In this document: one piece after another, positions 36,397-44,898 of the stretch
Position numbering within the stretch: the first letter of the stretch is position 1
Layout of the letters: the number at the start of each line of letters is the position of its first letter
NCBI RefSeq assembly: GCF_016907235.1
Contig: NZ_JAFBBO010000001.1
Coordinates: 3,348,001-3,412,000 of the forward strand
Direction of reading: 5' to 3'
DNA: 64,000 nucleotides
Source of the DNA: Oerskovia jenensis
GTDB lineage: Bacteria; Actinomycetota; Actinomycetes; Actinomycetales; Cellulomonadaceae
Position numbers and translations under genes: made by a program
Notes under the pieces: model-generated
What the model was told of the DNA's origin: nothing
Database searches by the model: none
What the model saw: the letters and a program-made list of their open reading frames with translations, nothing else

Positions 36397-37049
36397 GGGA
36401 CCCGGTACCCGACGCCCGTGACCGTCTCGACGAGCGTCGCGTCCTCGAGCTTGCGGCGGAGCTGCTTGATGGTGAAGCGCACGACGCCCGTGAACGGGTC
36501 GATGTTCTCGTCCCACACCTTCTCGAGCAGGTGCTCGGCCGAGACGGGCCGCCCGTCGGCGCGCAGCAGCTCCTCCAGGACGCCGAACTCCTTGCGCGAC
36601 AGGTGCACGAAGCGTCCGCCCCGGTAGACCTCGTGCCGGCTCGTGTCGAGGCGCAGGCCCGAGCGTTCGAGCACGGGCGGTGCAGCGGGGCGCGCCCGGC
36701 GTCCCAGGGCTCGGACCCGGGCGCTCAGCTCGGCGAACGCGAACGGCTTGACGAGGTAGTCGTCGGCGCCGAGGTCGAGCCCGGTCACCCGGTCCAGCAC
36801 GCCGCCCGACGCCGTGAGCATGAGGACGCGCGAGTCCCCGTCCGAGGCGACGATCGCCCGGCACACGTCGTCGCCGTGGACGCCGGGCAGATCCCGGTCG
36901 AGCACGACGACGTCGTACGCGTTCACGTCGATCCGCGCCAACGCCTCGTGCCCGTCGAGCGCGACGTCGACCGCCATCGCGAGGCGCCGCAGGCCCGTCG
37001 CGACGGCCTGCGCGATGAGCTCCTCGTCCTCCACCACCAGTACTCGCAC
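36393..37049 (-). CDS. OmpR/PhoB-family response regulator
   Basis: 218 residues. Receiver domain with phosphoacceptor Asp51 in DVVVLDRDLPG, conserved Lys in DYLVKPFAFAEL, and a C-terminal winged helix (LSRKEFGVLEELLRADGRPVSAEHLLEKVW, then RFTIKQLRRKL and TVTGVGYRVP). GTG start; no obvious Shine-Dalgarno. It overlaps the kinase gene by 4 bp. CTGTGAG boxes just upstream, spaced 11 bp, look like its own binding site and could serve both autoregulation and the divergent operon. Confidence 0.92.
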   Translation of the reverse strand: MRVLVVEDEELIAQAVATGLRRLAMAVDVALDGHEALARIDVNAYDVVVLDRDLPGVHGDDVCRAIVASDGDSRVLMLTASGGVLDRVTGLDLGADDYLVKPFAFAELSARVRALGRRARPAAPPVLERSGLRLDTSRHEVYRGGRFVHLSRKEFGVLEELLRADGRPVSAEHLLEKVWDENIDPFTGVVRFTIKQLRRKLEDATLVETVTGVGYRVP

Positions 37050-37071
37050 ACCAGGAGCATGCAGGTGGGCA

Positions 37072-37114
37072 CTGTGAGATCTCTGTGAGGTCGCGGCTCA
37101 CGGGGGTCTCACAG
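37072..37114. promoter_or_regulatory. probable response-regulator binding sites
   Basis: CTGTGAG occurs at 37072-37078 and 37083-37089, a direct repeat with an 11-bp period as OmpR-family dimers require, and inverted as CTCACAG at 37108-37114. The array lies between the two-component operon and the divergent lipoprotein-ABC operon. Confidence 0.62.
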
Positions 37115-37161
37115 GGGGTCGGGTGGACTGCTCCTGACCCGTTCCCGACGTGAGGATCATC

Positions 37162-37776
37162 ATGACCATCTCCGACACCCGCCCTGGTGGGGCGGCCCCC
37201 CTCGTGACGCGCCGCCGGTCGGCCGCCGCGGCTTTCGTCGTCGCGCTGCTCACGGTCACGCTCTCGGCCTGCGCGCCCGACGACGCCCCGGACGTCGCGA
37301 GCGCCGGCGACGGGAAGGGGAAGACCAGCCAGGCGGAGGACAAGAAGTCGTACGAGGACATGACCGACGCCGAGCGCGACGACATGGCGCGACAGTTCGC
37401 GAGCTGCATGCGCGACAACGGCGTCGACATGCCCGACCCGGGCACCGACGGAGGGCTGGCGGTCACGTCGGGCACCGTCGAGGCGGGCAGCACGGACGAG
37501 ATGGACGCGGCCTTCGACGCCTGCAGGGAGTTCATGCCGAACGGCGGCGAGCCCCTGAAGATGACCCCCGAGGACCTCGAGGCCCAGCGTGAGTTCGCCA
37601 AGTGCATGCGCGAGCACGGCATGGACATGCCCGACCCGGACCCGAACGGCGGGATGACCGCGGCCGGTGAGGTGGGTGACGACATCGAGGCCTTCGAGGC
37701 CGCGCTCGAAGCGTGCAACGAGCCCGGGTCCGCCGGGCTCGGTATCTTCGAGAGCGTGCCCGGAGGTGGCGAGTGA
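37162..37776 (+). CDS. lipoprotein with duplicated Cys-Met motif
   Basis: 204 residues. A lipobox (TLSACAPDD) follows a basic N-terminus and one hydrophobic helix. The mature part contains two copies of a motif: FASCMRDNGVDMPDP and FAKCMREHGMDMPDP, each followed by a second cysteine (FDACREFMP, LEACNEPG). Four conserved Cys and several Met residues could bind metal or form disulphides. ATG 37162 has GAGGATC upstream; GTG 37150 is an alternative. Proteins with this repeat are common beside MacA/MacB-like systems in actinobacteria, function unknown. Coupled to the adaptor gene by GTGA. Confidence 0.75.
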   Translation: MTISDTRPGGAAPLVTRRRSAAAAFVVALLTVTLSACAPDDAPDVASAGDGKGKTSQAEDKKSYEDMTDAERDDMARQFASCMRDNGVDMPDPGTDGGLAVTSGTVEAGSTDEMDAAFDACREFMPNGGEPLKMTPEDLEAQREFAKCMREHGMDMPDPDPNGGMTAAGEVGDDIEAFEAALEACNEPGSAGLGIFESVPGGGE

Positions 37777-38888
37777 GCCGCCGGAGCGCGGTGCCCGGGG
37801 CGCCCGGTCCGAAGCGCCGTCGCCGGGGGCTCGTGGTCGGTGGGGTCGTGGGCACCGTGGTGATCGGCGCGGGCGTCGTGCTGGCCCTGACGGGGTTCGG
37901 CCGCGGGGACGACCCGGCACCCGCCGCGACCGGTCCCGAGGAGACCGCGACCGTGACCCGCCAGACCCTCGTGCAGCGCTCGACCGTCAAGGGCACGCTC
38001 GGCCACGGCGAGGCCGTCGCGCGCGGGCACCAGGGGACCGGCGGAGCCGAGGGCGGGGGCGGCGGGACGGTGACGTGGCTGCCGGGCGTGGGTGACGTCG
38101 TCGACCGTGGGGGAGTGCTCTTCAAGGTCGACGAACGCCCGACCGTGCTCCTGCTCGGCACGCTGCCCGTGTACCGCGAGCTGGGCACGGGGGCCGAGGG
38201 CGAGGACGTGCGCCAGCTCGAGGAGAACCTCGTGGCCCTGGGGTACACGGGCTTCACCGTGGACACGAAGTTCACGGACTCGACCGCCCAGGCCGTCACG
38301 AAGTGGCAGAAGGACCGCGGCGTCGAGAAGACGGGAACGGTCGGCCCGTCCGACGTCCTCGTGGCCTCCGGGCCGGTGCGGGTCGACGCCCTCGAGGTGC
38401 GCGTCGGCGACGCCGCTGCCGCGGAGATCCTCACGACGACGGGCGTCGACCGGGCGATCTCGGTCGACCTCGACGTCGCCGACCGCGACCGGGCCGTGAA
38501 GGGCGGCACCGTGACGGTCGAGCTGCCGGGAGGCGCCACGACGGAAGCGGTGATCTCCGCCGTCGGGAGCCCCGAGGTCGTCGAGGACGAGAGCGGCATG
38601 CCCGGCGCCTCCGACAAGACCACGATCCCCGTGACCGTGACGCTCCCCGACGGGACCGACGCCGACTCCGGCTCGGTCAAGGTCACGTTCGTCGCGGCCG
38701 AGCGCCCCGACGTCCTGACCGTGCCCGTCGCGGCGCTCCTCGCGCTCGCCGAGGGCGGGTACGGGGTCGAGGTCGTCGGGGACGGTGCGACCCGGATCGT
38801 GGCCGTGGACACCGGGATGTTCGCCGACGGGAGCGTCGAGATCACGGGCGACGTGGCCGAGGGCGACGTCGTCGGGATGCCGTCGTGA
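37773..38888 (+). CDS. MacA-like periplasmic adaptor with a peptidoglycan-binding domain
   Basis: 371 residues. After a short basic tail there is one transmembrane helix (about 22-44), then an adaptor domain ([26 protein letters not shown]), a PG_binding_1 domain near residues 140-190 ([28 protein letters not shown]) and barrel-like strands up to a HlyD-type C-terminus ([20 protein letters not shown]). In Gram-positive bacteria such proteins link an ABC exporter to the wall. GTG start in GTGA overlap with the lipoprotein gene, and coupled the same way to the ATPase gene. Confidence 0.83.
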   Translation: MSRRSAVPGAPGPKRRRRGLVVGGVVGTVVIGAGVVLALTGFGRGDDPAPAATGPEETATVTRQTLVQRSTVKGTLGHGEAVARGHQGTGGAEGGGGGTVTWLPGVGDVVDRGGVLFKVDERPTVLLLGTLPVYRELGTGAEGEDVRQLEENLVALGYTGFTVDTKFTDSTAQAVTKWQKDRGVEKTGTVGPSDVLVASGPVRVDALEVRVGDAAAAEILTTTGVDRAISVDLDVADRDRAVKGGTVTVELPGGATTEAVISAVGSPEVVEDESGMPGASDKTTIPVTVTLPDGTDADSGSVKVTFVAAERPDVLTVPVAALLALAEGGYGVEVVGDGATRIVAVDTGMFADGSVEITGDVAEGDVVGMPS

Positions 38889-39805
38889 GCGCGCTCGCCG
38901 TCGCGCGCGACGCCGTGGCCCACCCGCAGACCTGGGGCACCGCCACGGGCGCGGGCTCGCCGGGCACCGACCCCGACGCGGGCGGCGGCCCCGTCGTGAC
39001 CCTGCACGAGGTCTCCCGGGTCTTCCCGGGCGGGGTCGCCGCGCTGCGCGACGTCCACCTGGACGTCCACCGCGGCGAGCTGCTCGCGATCGTCGGGCCG
39101 TCCGGCTCGGGGAAGTCGACCATGCTCAACGTCATCGGGACGCTCGACCGGCCCACGTCCGGCCGGGTCCTGATCGACGACTTCCTCGTCGAGGACCTCG
39201 ACGACCGCGAGGTGTCCGCGCTGCGCGCGAGCCGCATCGGGTTCGTCTTCCAGCAGTTCCACCTCGCCGTCGGCGTCTGCGCCCTCGACAACGTCGCCGA
39301 CGGGCTGCTGTACCGGGGGGTCGGACGGCGCGAGCGACGCCGTCGGGCCGCCGAGGCCCTCGAGCGCGTGGGCCTGGGGCACCGGCTCACGCACCGCCCG
39401 CACGAGCTGTCGGGCGGCGAGAAGCAGCGTGTCGCGATCGCGCGCGCCGTCGTCGGGGACCCGCCTCTGCTGCTCGCCGACGAACCCACGGGCGCGCTCG
39501 ACACCGCCGCCGGGGCCGGCGTCATGGACGTGCTGCGGGGGCTCAACGCGGTCGGGACGACGGTCGTCATCATCACGCACGACCGTGAGCTCGCGGCCTC
39601 GCTGCCCCGACAGGTCGCGATGCGCGACGGCGAGATCGTCGCGGACGGGACCCTGGCCCCGAGCGGGGCGGGGACGGTCCTCGGTGGCGCTGGTGGCGCT
39701 GGTGGCGCTGGTGGCGCTGGTGGCGCTGGTGGCACTGGTGGCGCTGCGGGCGCTGCCGACCCGTACTCCCCGGCGACCGCGGCCGACGAGGAGGCACCGT
39801 GCTGA
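38885..39805 (+). CDS. MacB/LolD-like ABC ATPase with a Gly-Gly-Ala tail
   Basis: 306 residues. Walker [11 protein letters not shown]-loop FVFQQFHL, signature [14 protein letters not shown], Walker [13 protein letters not shown] and H-loop IITHDREL define the MacB/LolD group. A variable N-terminal extension of about 37 residues precedes the domain. The C-terminus has eight 3-residue units, mostly GGA, encoded by a 9-bp repeat. GTG start overlaps the adaptor stop. It would power the permease encoded next. Confidence 0.9.
   Translation: MSALAVARDAVAHPQTWGTATGAGSPGTDPDAGGGPVVTLHEVSRVFPGGVAALRDVHLDVHRGELLAIVGPSGSGKSTMLNVIGTLDRPTSGRVLIDDFLVEDLDDREVSALRASRIGFVFQQFHLAVGVCALDNVADGLLYRGVGRRERRRRAAEALERVGLGHRLTHRPHELSGGEKQRVAIARAVVGDPPLLLADEPTGALDTAAGAGVMDVLRGLNAVGTTVVIITHDRELAASLPRQVAMRDGEIVADGTLAPSGAGTVLGGAGGAGGAGGAGGAGGTGGAAGAADPYSPATAADEEAPC
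39683..39754 (+). repeat. 9-bp tandem repeat inside the ABC ATPase gene
   Basis: Eight units of GGTGGCGCT (sixth GGTGGCACT, eighth GCGGGCGCT) encode a Gly-Gly-Ala tail. Copy number could vary between strains without shifting the frame. Confidence 0.85.
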
Positions 39806-40998
39806 CCACGCTGCGCCCCGCGCGCCTCGGTCCGCCAGACGTCCTGCGCGTCGGCGCGACCGGGCTGCGCACCCGACCGCTGCGGGCCGTGCTCTCGGCC
39901 CTGGGGATCGCGATCGGCATCGCGGCGATGGTCGCGGTCGTCGGGATCTCGAGCTCGTCACGAGCCGAGCTCGACCGGACGCTCACGGCCCTCGGGACGA
40001 ACCTGCTGCGTGTCGCGCCCGGGACCGACCTGTTCGGTGAGGCCGCGACCCTGCCGCCCGAGTCGGTCGACATGGTGCGGCGGATCGCCCCGGTCGAGAA
40101 CGCGACCTCGGTCGCGCAGCTCGACGCCAAGGCGTACCGCTCGGACCTGGTCCCGACGGGGGAGTCGGGCGGGATCGGCGTGTACGCGGCGGACCTCGAC
40201 CTGCTGGAGTCCATCGGGGGCACGGTCGCGGACGGCGCCTGGCTCTCGGAGGCGACGGCGCGGTACCCGGCCGTCGTGCTGGGGCACACGACCGCGAAGC
40301 GCCTGGGGATCACGACGCCGGATCCGGCCGTCAAGGTGTGGATCGGCGGTGAGTGGTTCACGGTCGTGGGCATCCTCGACCCCGTGCCGCTCGCCCCGGA
40401 GATGGACCTCGGGGCGCTCGTGGGTCGCGAGGCAGCGGTGACGTACCTCGACTGGGACGAGCTGCCGACCATGATCTACACGCGCACCCGCGAGGACGCC
40501 GTCGAGCAGGTCCGCGGCGTCCTCGGCGCCACGGCCAACCCGCAGGCACCCAACGAGGTCGACGTCTCGCGCCCCTCCGACGCGCTCGCGGCCCAGCAGG
40601 CCACCGACGAGGCGTTCACGGGGCTGCTCGTCGGTCTCGGGGCGGTCGCGCTGCTCGTGGGCGGGATCGGGGTCGCGAACACCATGGTCATCTCGGTCCT
40701 CGAACGACGCGCCGAGATCGGTCTGCGCCGGTCGCTCGGCGCGACCCGTGGCCAGATCCGCGGGCAGTTCCTCGTCGAGTCGCTCGTGCTCTCGCTCATG
40801 GGCGGGGCCGCGGGGGTCCTGATCGGCGTCGGCATCACGGCCGGTTACGCCACGTCCCAGGAGTGGCCGGTCTCCGTCCCGCCCGTGGTCGTGGTGGGCG
40901 GTCTCGTCGCGACGCTCGGGATCGGCGCGGTCGCGGGCCTCTACCCCGCGGTCAGGGCAGCACGGATGTCCCCGACGGAGGCGCTCACGGCGGTCTGA
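39799..40998 (+). CDS. MacB-like ABC permease
   Basis: 399 residues. Helix 1 ([20 protein letters not shown]), a large extracytoplasmic MacB_PCD domain (about 55-270), then three helices with the FtsX motif [27 protein letters not shown] between helices 2 and 3 and [17 protein letters not shown] at the end. MacB-type pumps use ATP hydrolysis to drive extracytoplasmic mechanotransmission. Its GTG start overlaps the ATPase stop by 7 bp. Last gene of the four-gene operon. Confidence 0.91.
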   Translation: MLTTLRPARLGPPDVLRVGATGLRTRPLRAVLSALGIAIGIAAMVAVVGISSSSRAELDRTLTALGTNLLRVAPGTDLFGEAATLPPESVDMVRRIAPVENATSVAQLDAKAYRSDLVPTGESGGIGVYAADLDLLESIGGTVADGAWLSEATARYPAVVLGHTTAKRLGITTPDPAVKVWIGGEWFTVVGILDPVPLAPEMDLGALVGREAAVTYLDWDELPTMIYTRTREDAVEQVRGVLGATANPQAPNEVDVSRPSDALAAQQATDEAFTGLLVGLGAVALLVGGIGVANTMVISVLERRAEIGLRRSLGATRGQIRGQFLVESLVLSLMGGAAGVLIGVGITAGYATSQEWPVSVPPVVVVGGLVATLGIGAVAGLYPAVRAARMSPTEALTAV

Positions 40999-41000
40999 CC

Positions 41001-41059
41001 CGCCCGGTTGTCAGAACGAGCGTGAACCAGAGCTCACGCTCGTTCTGACAACCCGGGCG
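41001..41059. repeat. dispersed palindromic element, copy B
   Basis: TTGTCAGAACGAGCGTGA (41008-41025) pairs perfectly with 41034-41051; the outer CGCCCGG pairs with CCGGGCG after one bulged base. It shares the core TCAGAACGAGCGTG with copy A at 24741. It directly follows the permease gene and may act as a terminator. Confidence 0.78.
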
Positions 41060-41199
41060 TCCTCCACCGTGGGACGACGGCGCGGCGTCACCCCCGACGG
41101 CGTAGCGTGCGAGCCGCCGACGCCGCGCCACCGGGCGCCGTCGGCACGAGGCGGCCCGCCCCCACCCGGCCCGGCCGCCCGCACCACGACAGGGGAGAC

Positions 41200-42246
41200 A
41201 TGCGCGCGCGAGCCGACCGATACCTGACCGCGACCACGCTGGGGGCGGCGATCCTCGCCGTCGGGCTGGGGGCGTGCTCTCCCGGGGAGCCCGGGGCCGC
41301 CGAGCCACCGCGCGACACCACCACGGCCGAGGCGCCCCCGGCCCCCGCACAGCCCGTGGGCGCCGACGCGAACCCCTTCCTCGAGGGCGCGCCCTACGCC
41401 CACCCGGACATGCAGTCCGTGCACGCCGCCGCAGCGCTCCGGACGAGCGACCCCGACGCTGCCGCGGCGCTCGACGTCATCAGCGAGGCGGGCGCGTCCC
41501 TGTGGATCGGCGACTGGTTCGCACCGGCGGAGGCCGAGGCGCTCGTGCGCGACTACGCGAACGCCGCCAACGAGGCCGGACGCACCGGCATCGTCACGCT
41601 CTACGCGATCCCCGCCCGCGACTGCGGGTCCTTCTCCGCGGGCGGCCTGACCCCCGAGGAGTACCCGGCCTTCGTCCAGGCCGTCGCCGACGGGCTGCGC
41701 GGCACCCGCACCGCCGTCGTGCTCGAACCCGACGCCCTGCCCGACCTCGGCGCGTGCCCCGAGCAGGGCGACCGCGCCGGGCTCCTGCGGCAGGCCACCG
41801 CAGCGCTCGCGGACGCGGGCGCGAGCGTCTACCTCGACGCCGGGAACTCGGCGTGGGTCGACGCCCCGACCATGGCCGACCGGCTGACGCAGGCCGGGAT
41901 CGGCGACGCGCGCGGCTTCGCGACCAACGTGTCCAACGTCCGCACCACGGCCGACGAGCGCGCGTACGCCGACCGGCTCGCCGCGCTCCTCAGCACGCAC
42001 TACGTCATCGACACGTCGCGCAACGGGCTCGGGCCCCTCGGCGACGGCCCGCTCGACTGGTGCAACCCCGCCGGGCGCGCGATCGGAGAGAAGCCCGGCG
42101 CGGTCGACGACGGCAGCGCCCTCGACGCGTACCTCTGGGTCAAGGTCCCCGGGGAGTCCGACGGCGAGTGCGACCGCGGCGACCCGGCCGCCGGCCAGTT
42201 CTGGCCCGAGTACGCGATCGGGCTCGTGGAGCGCGCGGGCGGGTAG
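41200..42246 (+). CDS. GH6-family beta-1,4-glucanase lipoprotein
   Basis: 348 residues. Signal peptide with lipobox (AVGLGACSPG), a Pro/Ala/Thr linker, then a glycoside hydrolase family 6 domain from about 55: SLWIGDWFAPAEAEAL, LYAIPARDCGSFSAGG with the conserved Asp-Cys, VVLEPDALPDLGAC with the catalytic acid, VYLDAGNSAWV, DTSRNGLGP and the C-terminal YLWVKVPGESDGEC. Cys pairs match GH6 disulphides. No cellulose-binding module is present, so the enzyme is anchored to the cell surface rather than to cellulose. ATG 41200 follows AGGGGAG. Confidence 0.9.
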   Translation: MRARADRYLTATTLGAAILAVGLGACSPGEPGAAEPPRDTTTAEAPPAPAQPVGADANPFLEGAPYAHPDMQSVHAAAALRTSDPDAAAALDVISEAGASLWIGDWFAPAEAEALVRDYANAANEAGRTGIVTLYAIPARDCGSFSAGGLTPEEYPAFVQAVADGLRGTRTAVVLEPDALPDLGACPEQGDRAGLLRQATAALADAGASVYLDAGNSAWVDAPTMADRLTQAGIGDARGFATNVSNVRTTADERAYADRLAALLSTHYVIDTSRNGLGPLGDGPLDWCNPAGRAIGEKPGAVDDGSALDAYLWVKVPGESDGECDRGDPAAGQFWPEYAIGLVERAGG

Positions 42247-42282
42247 GGCGGCCGGCCCGCGTCCCGGCGCGGGGCGGGACCT

Positions 42283-42362
42283 GGGCCGTCGGATGATCGG
42301 GCCGCCGGACGACCGGGCCGTCGGACGACCGGGCCGCCGGACGACCGGGCCGCCGGACGGGC
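42283..42362 (+). repeat. 16-bp tandem repeat, five units
   Basis: Five units close to GGGCCGCCGGACGACC lie between the GH6 gene and tRNA-Arg. No coding role is seen. Confidence 0.85.
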
Positions 42363-42455
42363 GCGCCGCGGGCGTGGGCGCGGTTGGGACACTGCGGGGG
42401 CGGGACGCTAGGCTGTCGGGCGTCCCACCGGGCCCGACAACGTGTTCGCGCCCAC

Positions 42456-42528
42456 GCGCCTGTAGCTCAGGGGATAGAGCACCGCTCTCCTAAAGCGGGT
42501 GTCGCCAGTTCGAATCTGGCCAGGCGCA
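42456..42528 (+). tRNA. tRNA-Arg (anticodon CCT)
   Basis: A 73-base cloverleaf: acceptor GCGCCTG/CAGGCGC, D arm with GCTCAGGGGATAGAGC, anticodon stem CCGCT/AGCGG with loop CTCCTAA (anticodon CCT, codon AGG) and T arm GCCAG-TTCGAAT-CTGGC. The discriminator base is A. It lies directly upstream of a small accessory island. Confidence 0.95.
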
Positions 42529-42701
42529 CCGAGTACAACCGTAGGTCACAGGCGCAGATTCTTGAGGCTTCTCCTCTTCGGTGCCTCACAACACGCGGAC
42601 GACCACCGGCAGGTCGCCGGACGGGTGCACGGGTGCACTCTCCGGCGCAAGAGCTCAGTTCCGCAGCTCGAACGTGCGCTCGTCAGCATGTATCCCCAGT
42701 T

Positions 42702-42752
42702 GGCCTCCAACGAATCTGGACCCACGTCATGGGTACTGACTTGTTGGACAGA
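42702..42752. repeat. 51-bp repeat flanking the AbiE-like island, copy 1
   Basis: It matches 44899-44949 at 47 of 51 positions in the same orientation. Each copy contains a dyad: on the reverse strand TCCAAC near one end and GTTGGA near the other, around CCCAT and a TGGG block. Reverse-strand GGAGG at its end looks like a ribosome site, here followed only by a short unassigned frame. Confidence 0.8.
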
Positions 42753-42794
42753 AACCGGCCGGGCTGGGCGGTGCCGGTGAGCTCTTCGGCCCTC

Positions 42795-42800
42795 TATCCT
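42795..42800 (+). promoter_or_regulatory. -10 element for the small lipoprotein gene
   Basis: TATCCT ends 7 bases before the ATG at 42808. Confidence 0.45.
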
Positions 42801-42807
42801 CGTGAGC

Positions 42808-43068
42808 ATGAGACGTGTGGCTGTGTACGCGGTCCTGCTGTCCGGGGTGTTCTTGACGGTTGCCTGCTCGGGCGAAAGCGACCCGGAAGCCCACGACAGG
42901 GTCGTCTCCTATGCGACGTTCACTGCGGCTCTCCAGGAGGGGGCCGACTGTCCTGCGCTCTTCGAGATCCGCAACCGCATGGAACCCGAGGACCCTGCGA
43001 TCGACGACGCCAACGAGGACCTGCGCTCGGTCGAGTGTTACTCCGCCACATCGTCCCGCAAGGGCTGA
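42808..43068 (+). CDS. small putative lipoprotein
   Basis: 86 residues. Short signal peptide with lipobox FLTVACSGES, then an acidic mature part with two cysteines (ADCPALFEIRNRM and VECYSATSS). ATG 42808 is favoured because it is 7 bases after a -10 box; GTG 42802 is an alternative. It lies inside the island between repeat copy 1 and the convergent nucleotidyltransferase gene. No family recognised. Confidence 0.6.
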   Translation: MRRVAVYAVLLSGVFLTVACSGESDPEAHDRVVSYATFTAALQEGADCPALFEIRNRMEPEDPAIDDANEDLRSVECYSATSSRKG

Positions 43069-43094
43069 GACCCGCTCCTGTCCGTGGCCGGTGG

Positions 43095-43919
43095 CTACAC
43101 GCCGGCGATGTGGCGGTTGATGAGTGCTGCCATGCGAAGCCGGTCGATCCCCTCGGGCAGGGTGCTGGGCCCTCGCCCGCTCGGCCGGGACAAGTTGTTG
43201 GTGCGCAGCGTGTGCAGGATCCGGGCGGCTTCGCGTCGTGTCGCCTTGAGGGGTGCGGTGCTCAGTCGCCACGGCAGGTGGGGGTGAGCCTCGCGGATCT
43301 CCAGCAGCGAGTTCAGGTCCACCAGATCCCTGGAGGCCAGGCGGTTCTTCCAGGCGTGCGCCTTCAAGACCGTGGCGGACTCCAGGCCGGGGATGCGCGT
43401 GGTGTACTCGATGACGTCGGTGGTGGTCAGTGTGACCGTCATGGCGAGCTTGAGTGCTGGCTGGGCCAACGCGAAGACGAGCTCGGGAAGAGTGTCCACC
43501 TGCCCCACACCGGGAACCTCTTGCTGCCGCATGCCGGGGGTTGTGCCGCGGCGGGAGAGCAGCAGGTTCACCTCGATCCGTCGCTCTGGTTCGAGTGGTT
43601 TGACGAAGAGGTTGCCGCCCTCTTGGGTGAAGTCGTCGGCCTTGAGGCGCTCAGCCAGCGTCCAGACGATCTTGATGTCGTCGACGGCCGTGTCGGCGTC
43701 GACGGTCGCTCGCGCCCGTGCCTGAGGAGTGGGGTACGCGAGGCCAAGGAGGCGGACCATCGTGCCCCCGACGATGCGGTAGTCGCCGTCATCGGGCAAC
43801 GCGTCGGCGACGGCCTTCTGGCCGAGGAAGCTCAGGTCGTCAGCCTTGCTCATGGAGTGGACCTGGATGGGCAGCGAGGCTTCGCTCACAGTGGTCGGGT
43901 TCGTTCCAGGGGTGCTCAC
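43095..43919 (-). CDS. AbiEii-like nucleotidyltransferase (probable toxin)
   Basis: 274 residues. The polymerase-beta-like NTase signature is present: GDYRIVGGTMVRLLGLAY with the Gly-Gly at 51-52 and VDADTAVDDIKI with Asp74 and Asp76 as metal ligands, then an alpha-helical C-terminal region (LKAHAWKNRLASRDLVDL). This is the layout of AbiEii/AbiGii toxins, which nucleotidylate tRNA or other targets and cause growth arrest during phage infection. GTG 43919 overlaps the stop of the upstream regulator by GTGA, the usual antitoxin-before-toxin coupling. Assignment is by motif and operon, and activity is not shown. Confidence 0.75.
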   Translation of the reverse strand: MSTPGTNPTTVSEASLPIQVHSMSKADDLSFLGQKAVADALPDDGDYRIVGGTMVRLLGLAYPTPQARARATVDADTAVDDIKIVWTLAERLKADDFTQEGGNLFVKPLEPERRIEVNLLLSRRGTTPGMRQQEVPGVGQVDTLPELVFALAQPALKLAMTVTLTTTDVIEYTTRIPGLESATVLKAHAWKNRLASRDLVDLNSLLEIREAHPHLPWRLSTAPLKATRREAARILHTLRTNNLSRPSGRGPSTLPEGIDRLRMAALINRHIAGV

Positions 43920-44896
43920 AGCGGCCTCTTCAGTATCAGGGAGGCCAGGTGCTCGGCCGCTTCGTCGCTGTCGAGCTCGCCGCTTCTCTTGAGGTCCCAG
44001 TACACGATCGCGGGGTCGGCCAGCGGCATCGACGGTGGTTCCGGGGCGGTCGTGCACAGGTGTGTGAGCCGCCACAGGCTCGGGTCTGCCGGGACGCACG
44101 TCACGAGCGTCGCCTCCTGGAGCGGTGCAGGCACGAAGCCGTCGTTCTCAAGGTCGACAGGGCCAGCGAGGTACATCCGGCCACGTGCCGGGAGCTTCCA
44201 GGGAGCCATCAGGTCGGCGGCGACGTCACCGCTGACCAGGGCCGGCACCTGCAGCAGGTCCGCAGCCTCACGGGCGGTCGTGACCTGGCGTACGACGGGG
44301 TCAAGGCTGTACCAGCCCAGCTCGACCCCACCGGGACCGGCGTAGTCCCTGTACCAGTGCTGCAGGAGCTCTGCCCGGTTCGTCGCCGCGAATCCCTCTC
44401 GAGTCTCGTTGACGAACCCGGCCAGGTGCCGCACCGCATTGGAGACGGACTGCTGGGTGGTCCCGACAGTGTGCGCGATGAGCTGCTGACGGGAGGGCTC
44501 GGTCGCCAGCAAGAGGTAGCGCTCGATCGTCCACCGTGTCCAGGCGGTGCGGGCAGGGCGAGGACGGGCCGGTGGCGTCGGGGCTGGGTCGCTGGTGAGC
44601 GCAAAGTCGTGCCCGGAGTGGATCAGTCGGGGCGGGTGAGCGATGAGGATGTCCAGCCGGCCTGCCAAGGCCTCATGGACGACACTGTCGGTCGCTGTCT
44701 CTGCGACCAGCAGGCGGGACCTGTCCTCGTCTGGGAGCTTGCGCACCACGTGCGCGTTGAGGTGGGTCATCGGCGGTGTCGGTTCGACGACGAGCTTGTG
44801 CCCGCCCGGTCCGCGCAGGAACCACCTGGCCCCGCGCCCTCCCTCGTCGATGCGGAGACCGAACTCGCGAAGGAGCTCGCCTACATCGATACCCAC
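43916..44896 (-). CDS. probable cognate antitoxin/regulator with a central helix-turn-helix
   Basis: 326 residues, no exact family recognised. A helix-turn-helix lies at about residues 118-160 (WTIERYLLLATEPSRQQLIA, then TQQSVSNAVRHLAGFVNETR). The N-terminal 100 residues (HLNAHVVRKLPDEDRSRLLV, DSVVHEALAGRLDILIAHPP) and the C-terminal half are unassigned. The AbiEi antitoxin has its DNA-binding wing at the N-terminus, so this protein differs in layout, but the gene order and overlap with the AbiEii-like toxin fit an antitoxin. GTG 44896 has GGAGG upstream, inside the 51-bp repeat copy 2. Confidence 0.62.
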   Translation of the reverse strand: MGIDVGELLREFGLRIDEGGRGARWFLRGPGGHKLVVEPTPPMTHLNAHVVRKLPDEDRSRLLVAETATDSVVHEALAGRLDILIAHPPRLIHSGHDFALTSDPAPTPPARPRPARTAWTRWTIERYLLLATEPSRQQLIAHTVGTTQQSVSNAVRHLAGFVNETREGFAATNRAELLQHWYRDYAGPGGVELGWYSLDPVVRQVTTAREAADLLQVPALVSGDVAADLMAPWKLPARGRMYLAGPVDLENDGFVPAPLQEATLVTCVPADPSLWRLTHLCTTAPEPPSMPLADPAIVYWDLKRSGELDSDEAAEHLASLILKRPL

Positions 44897-44898
44897 CG

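Noticed and set aside
39683-39754. Frameshift or assembly artefact in the ABC ATPase
   Set aside because: The repeat is a multiple of three and the overlap with the permease start is normal.
42283-42362. CRISPR array
   Set aside because: The 16-bp units are contiguous with no spacers, and no cas genes are present.
42546-42809. Short reverse frame after repeat copy 1
   Set aside because: GGAGG is present upstream but the spacing to ATG is long and the product has no recognisable feature; kept only as a possibility in the repeat finding.
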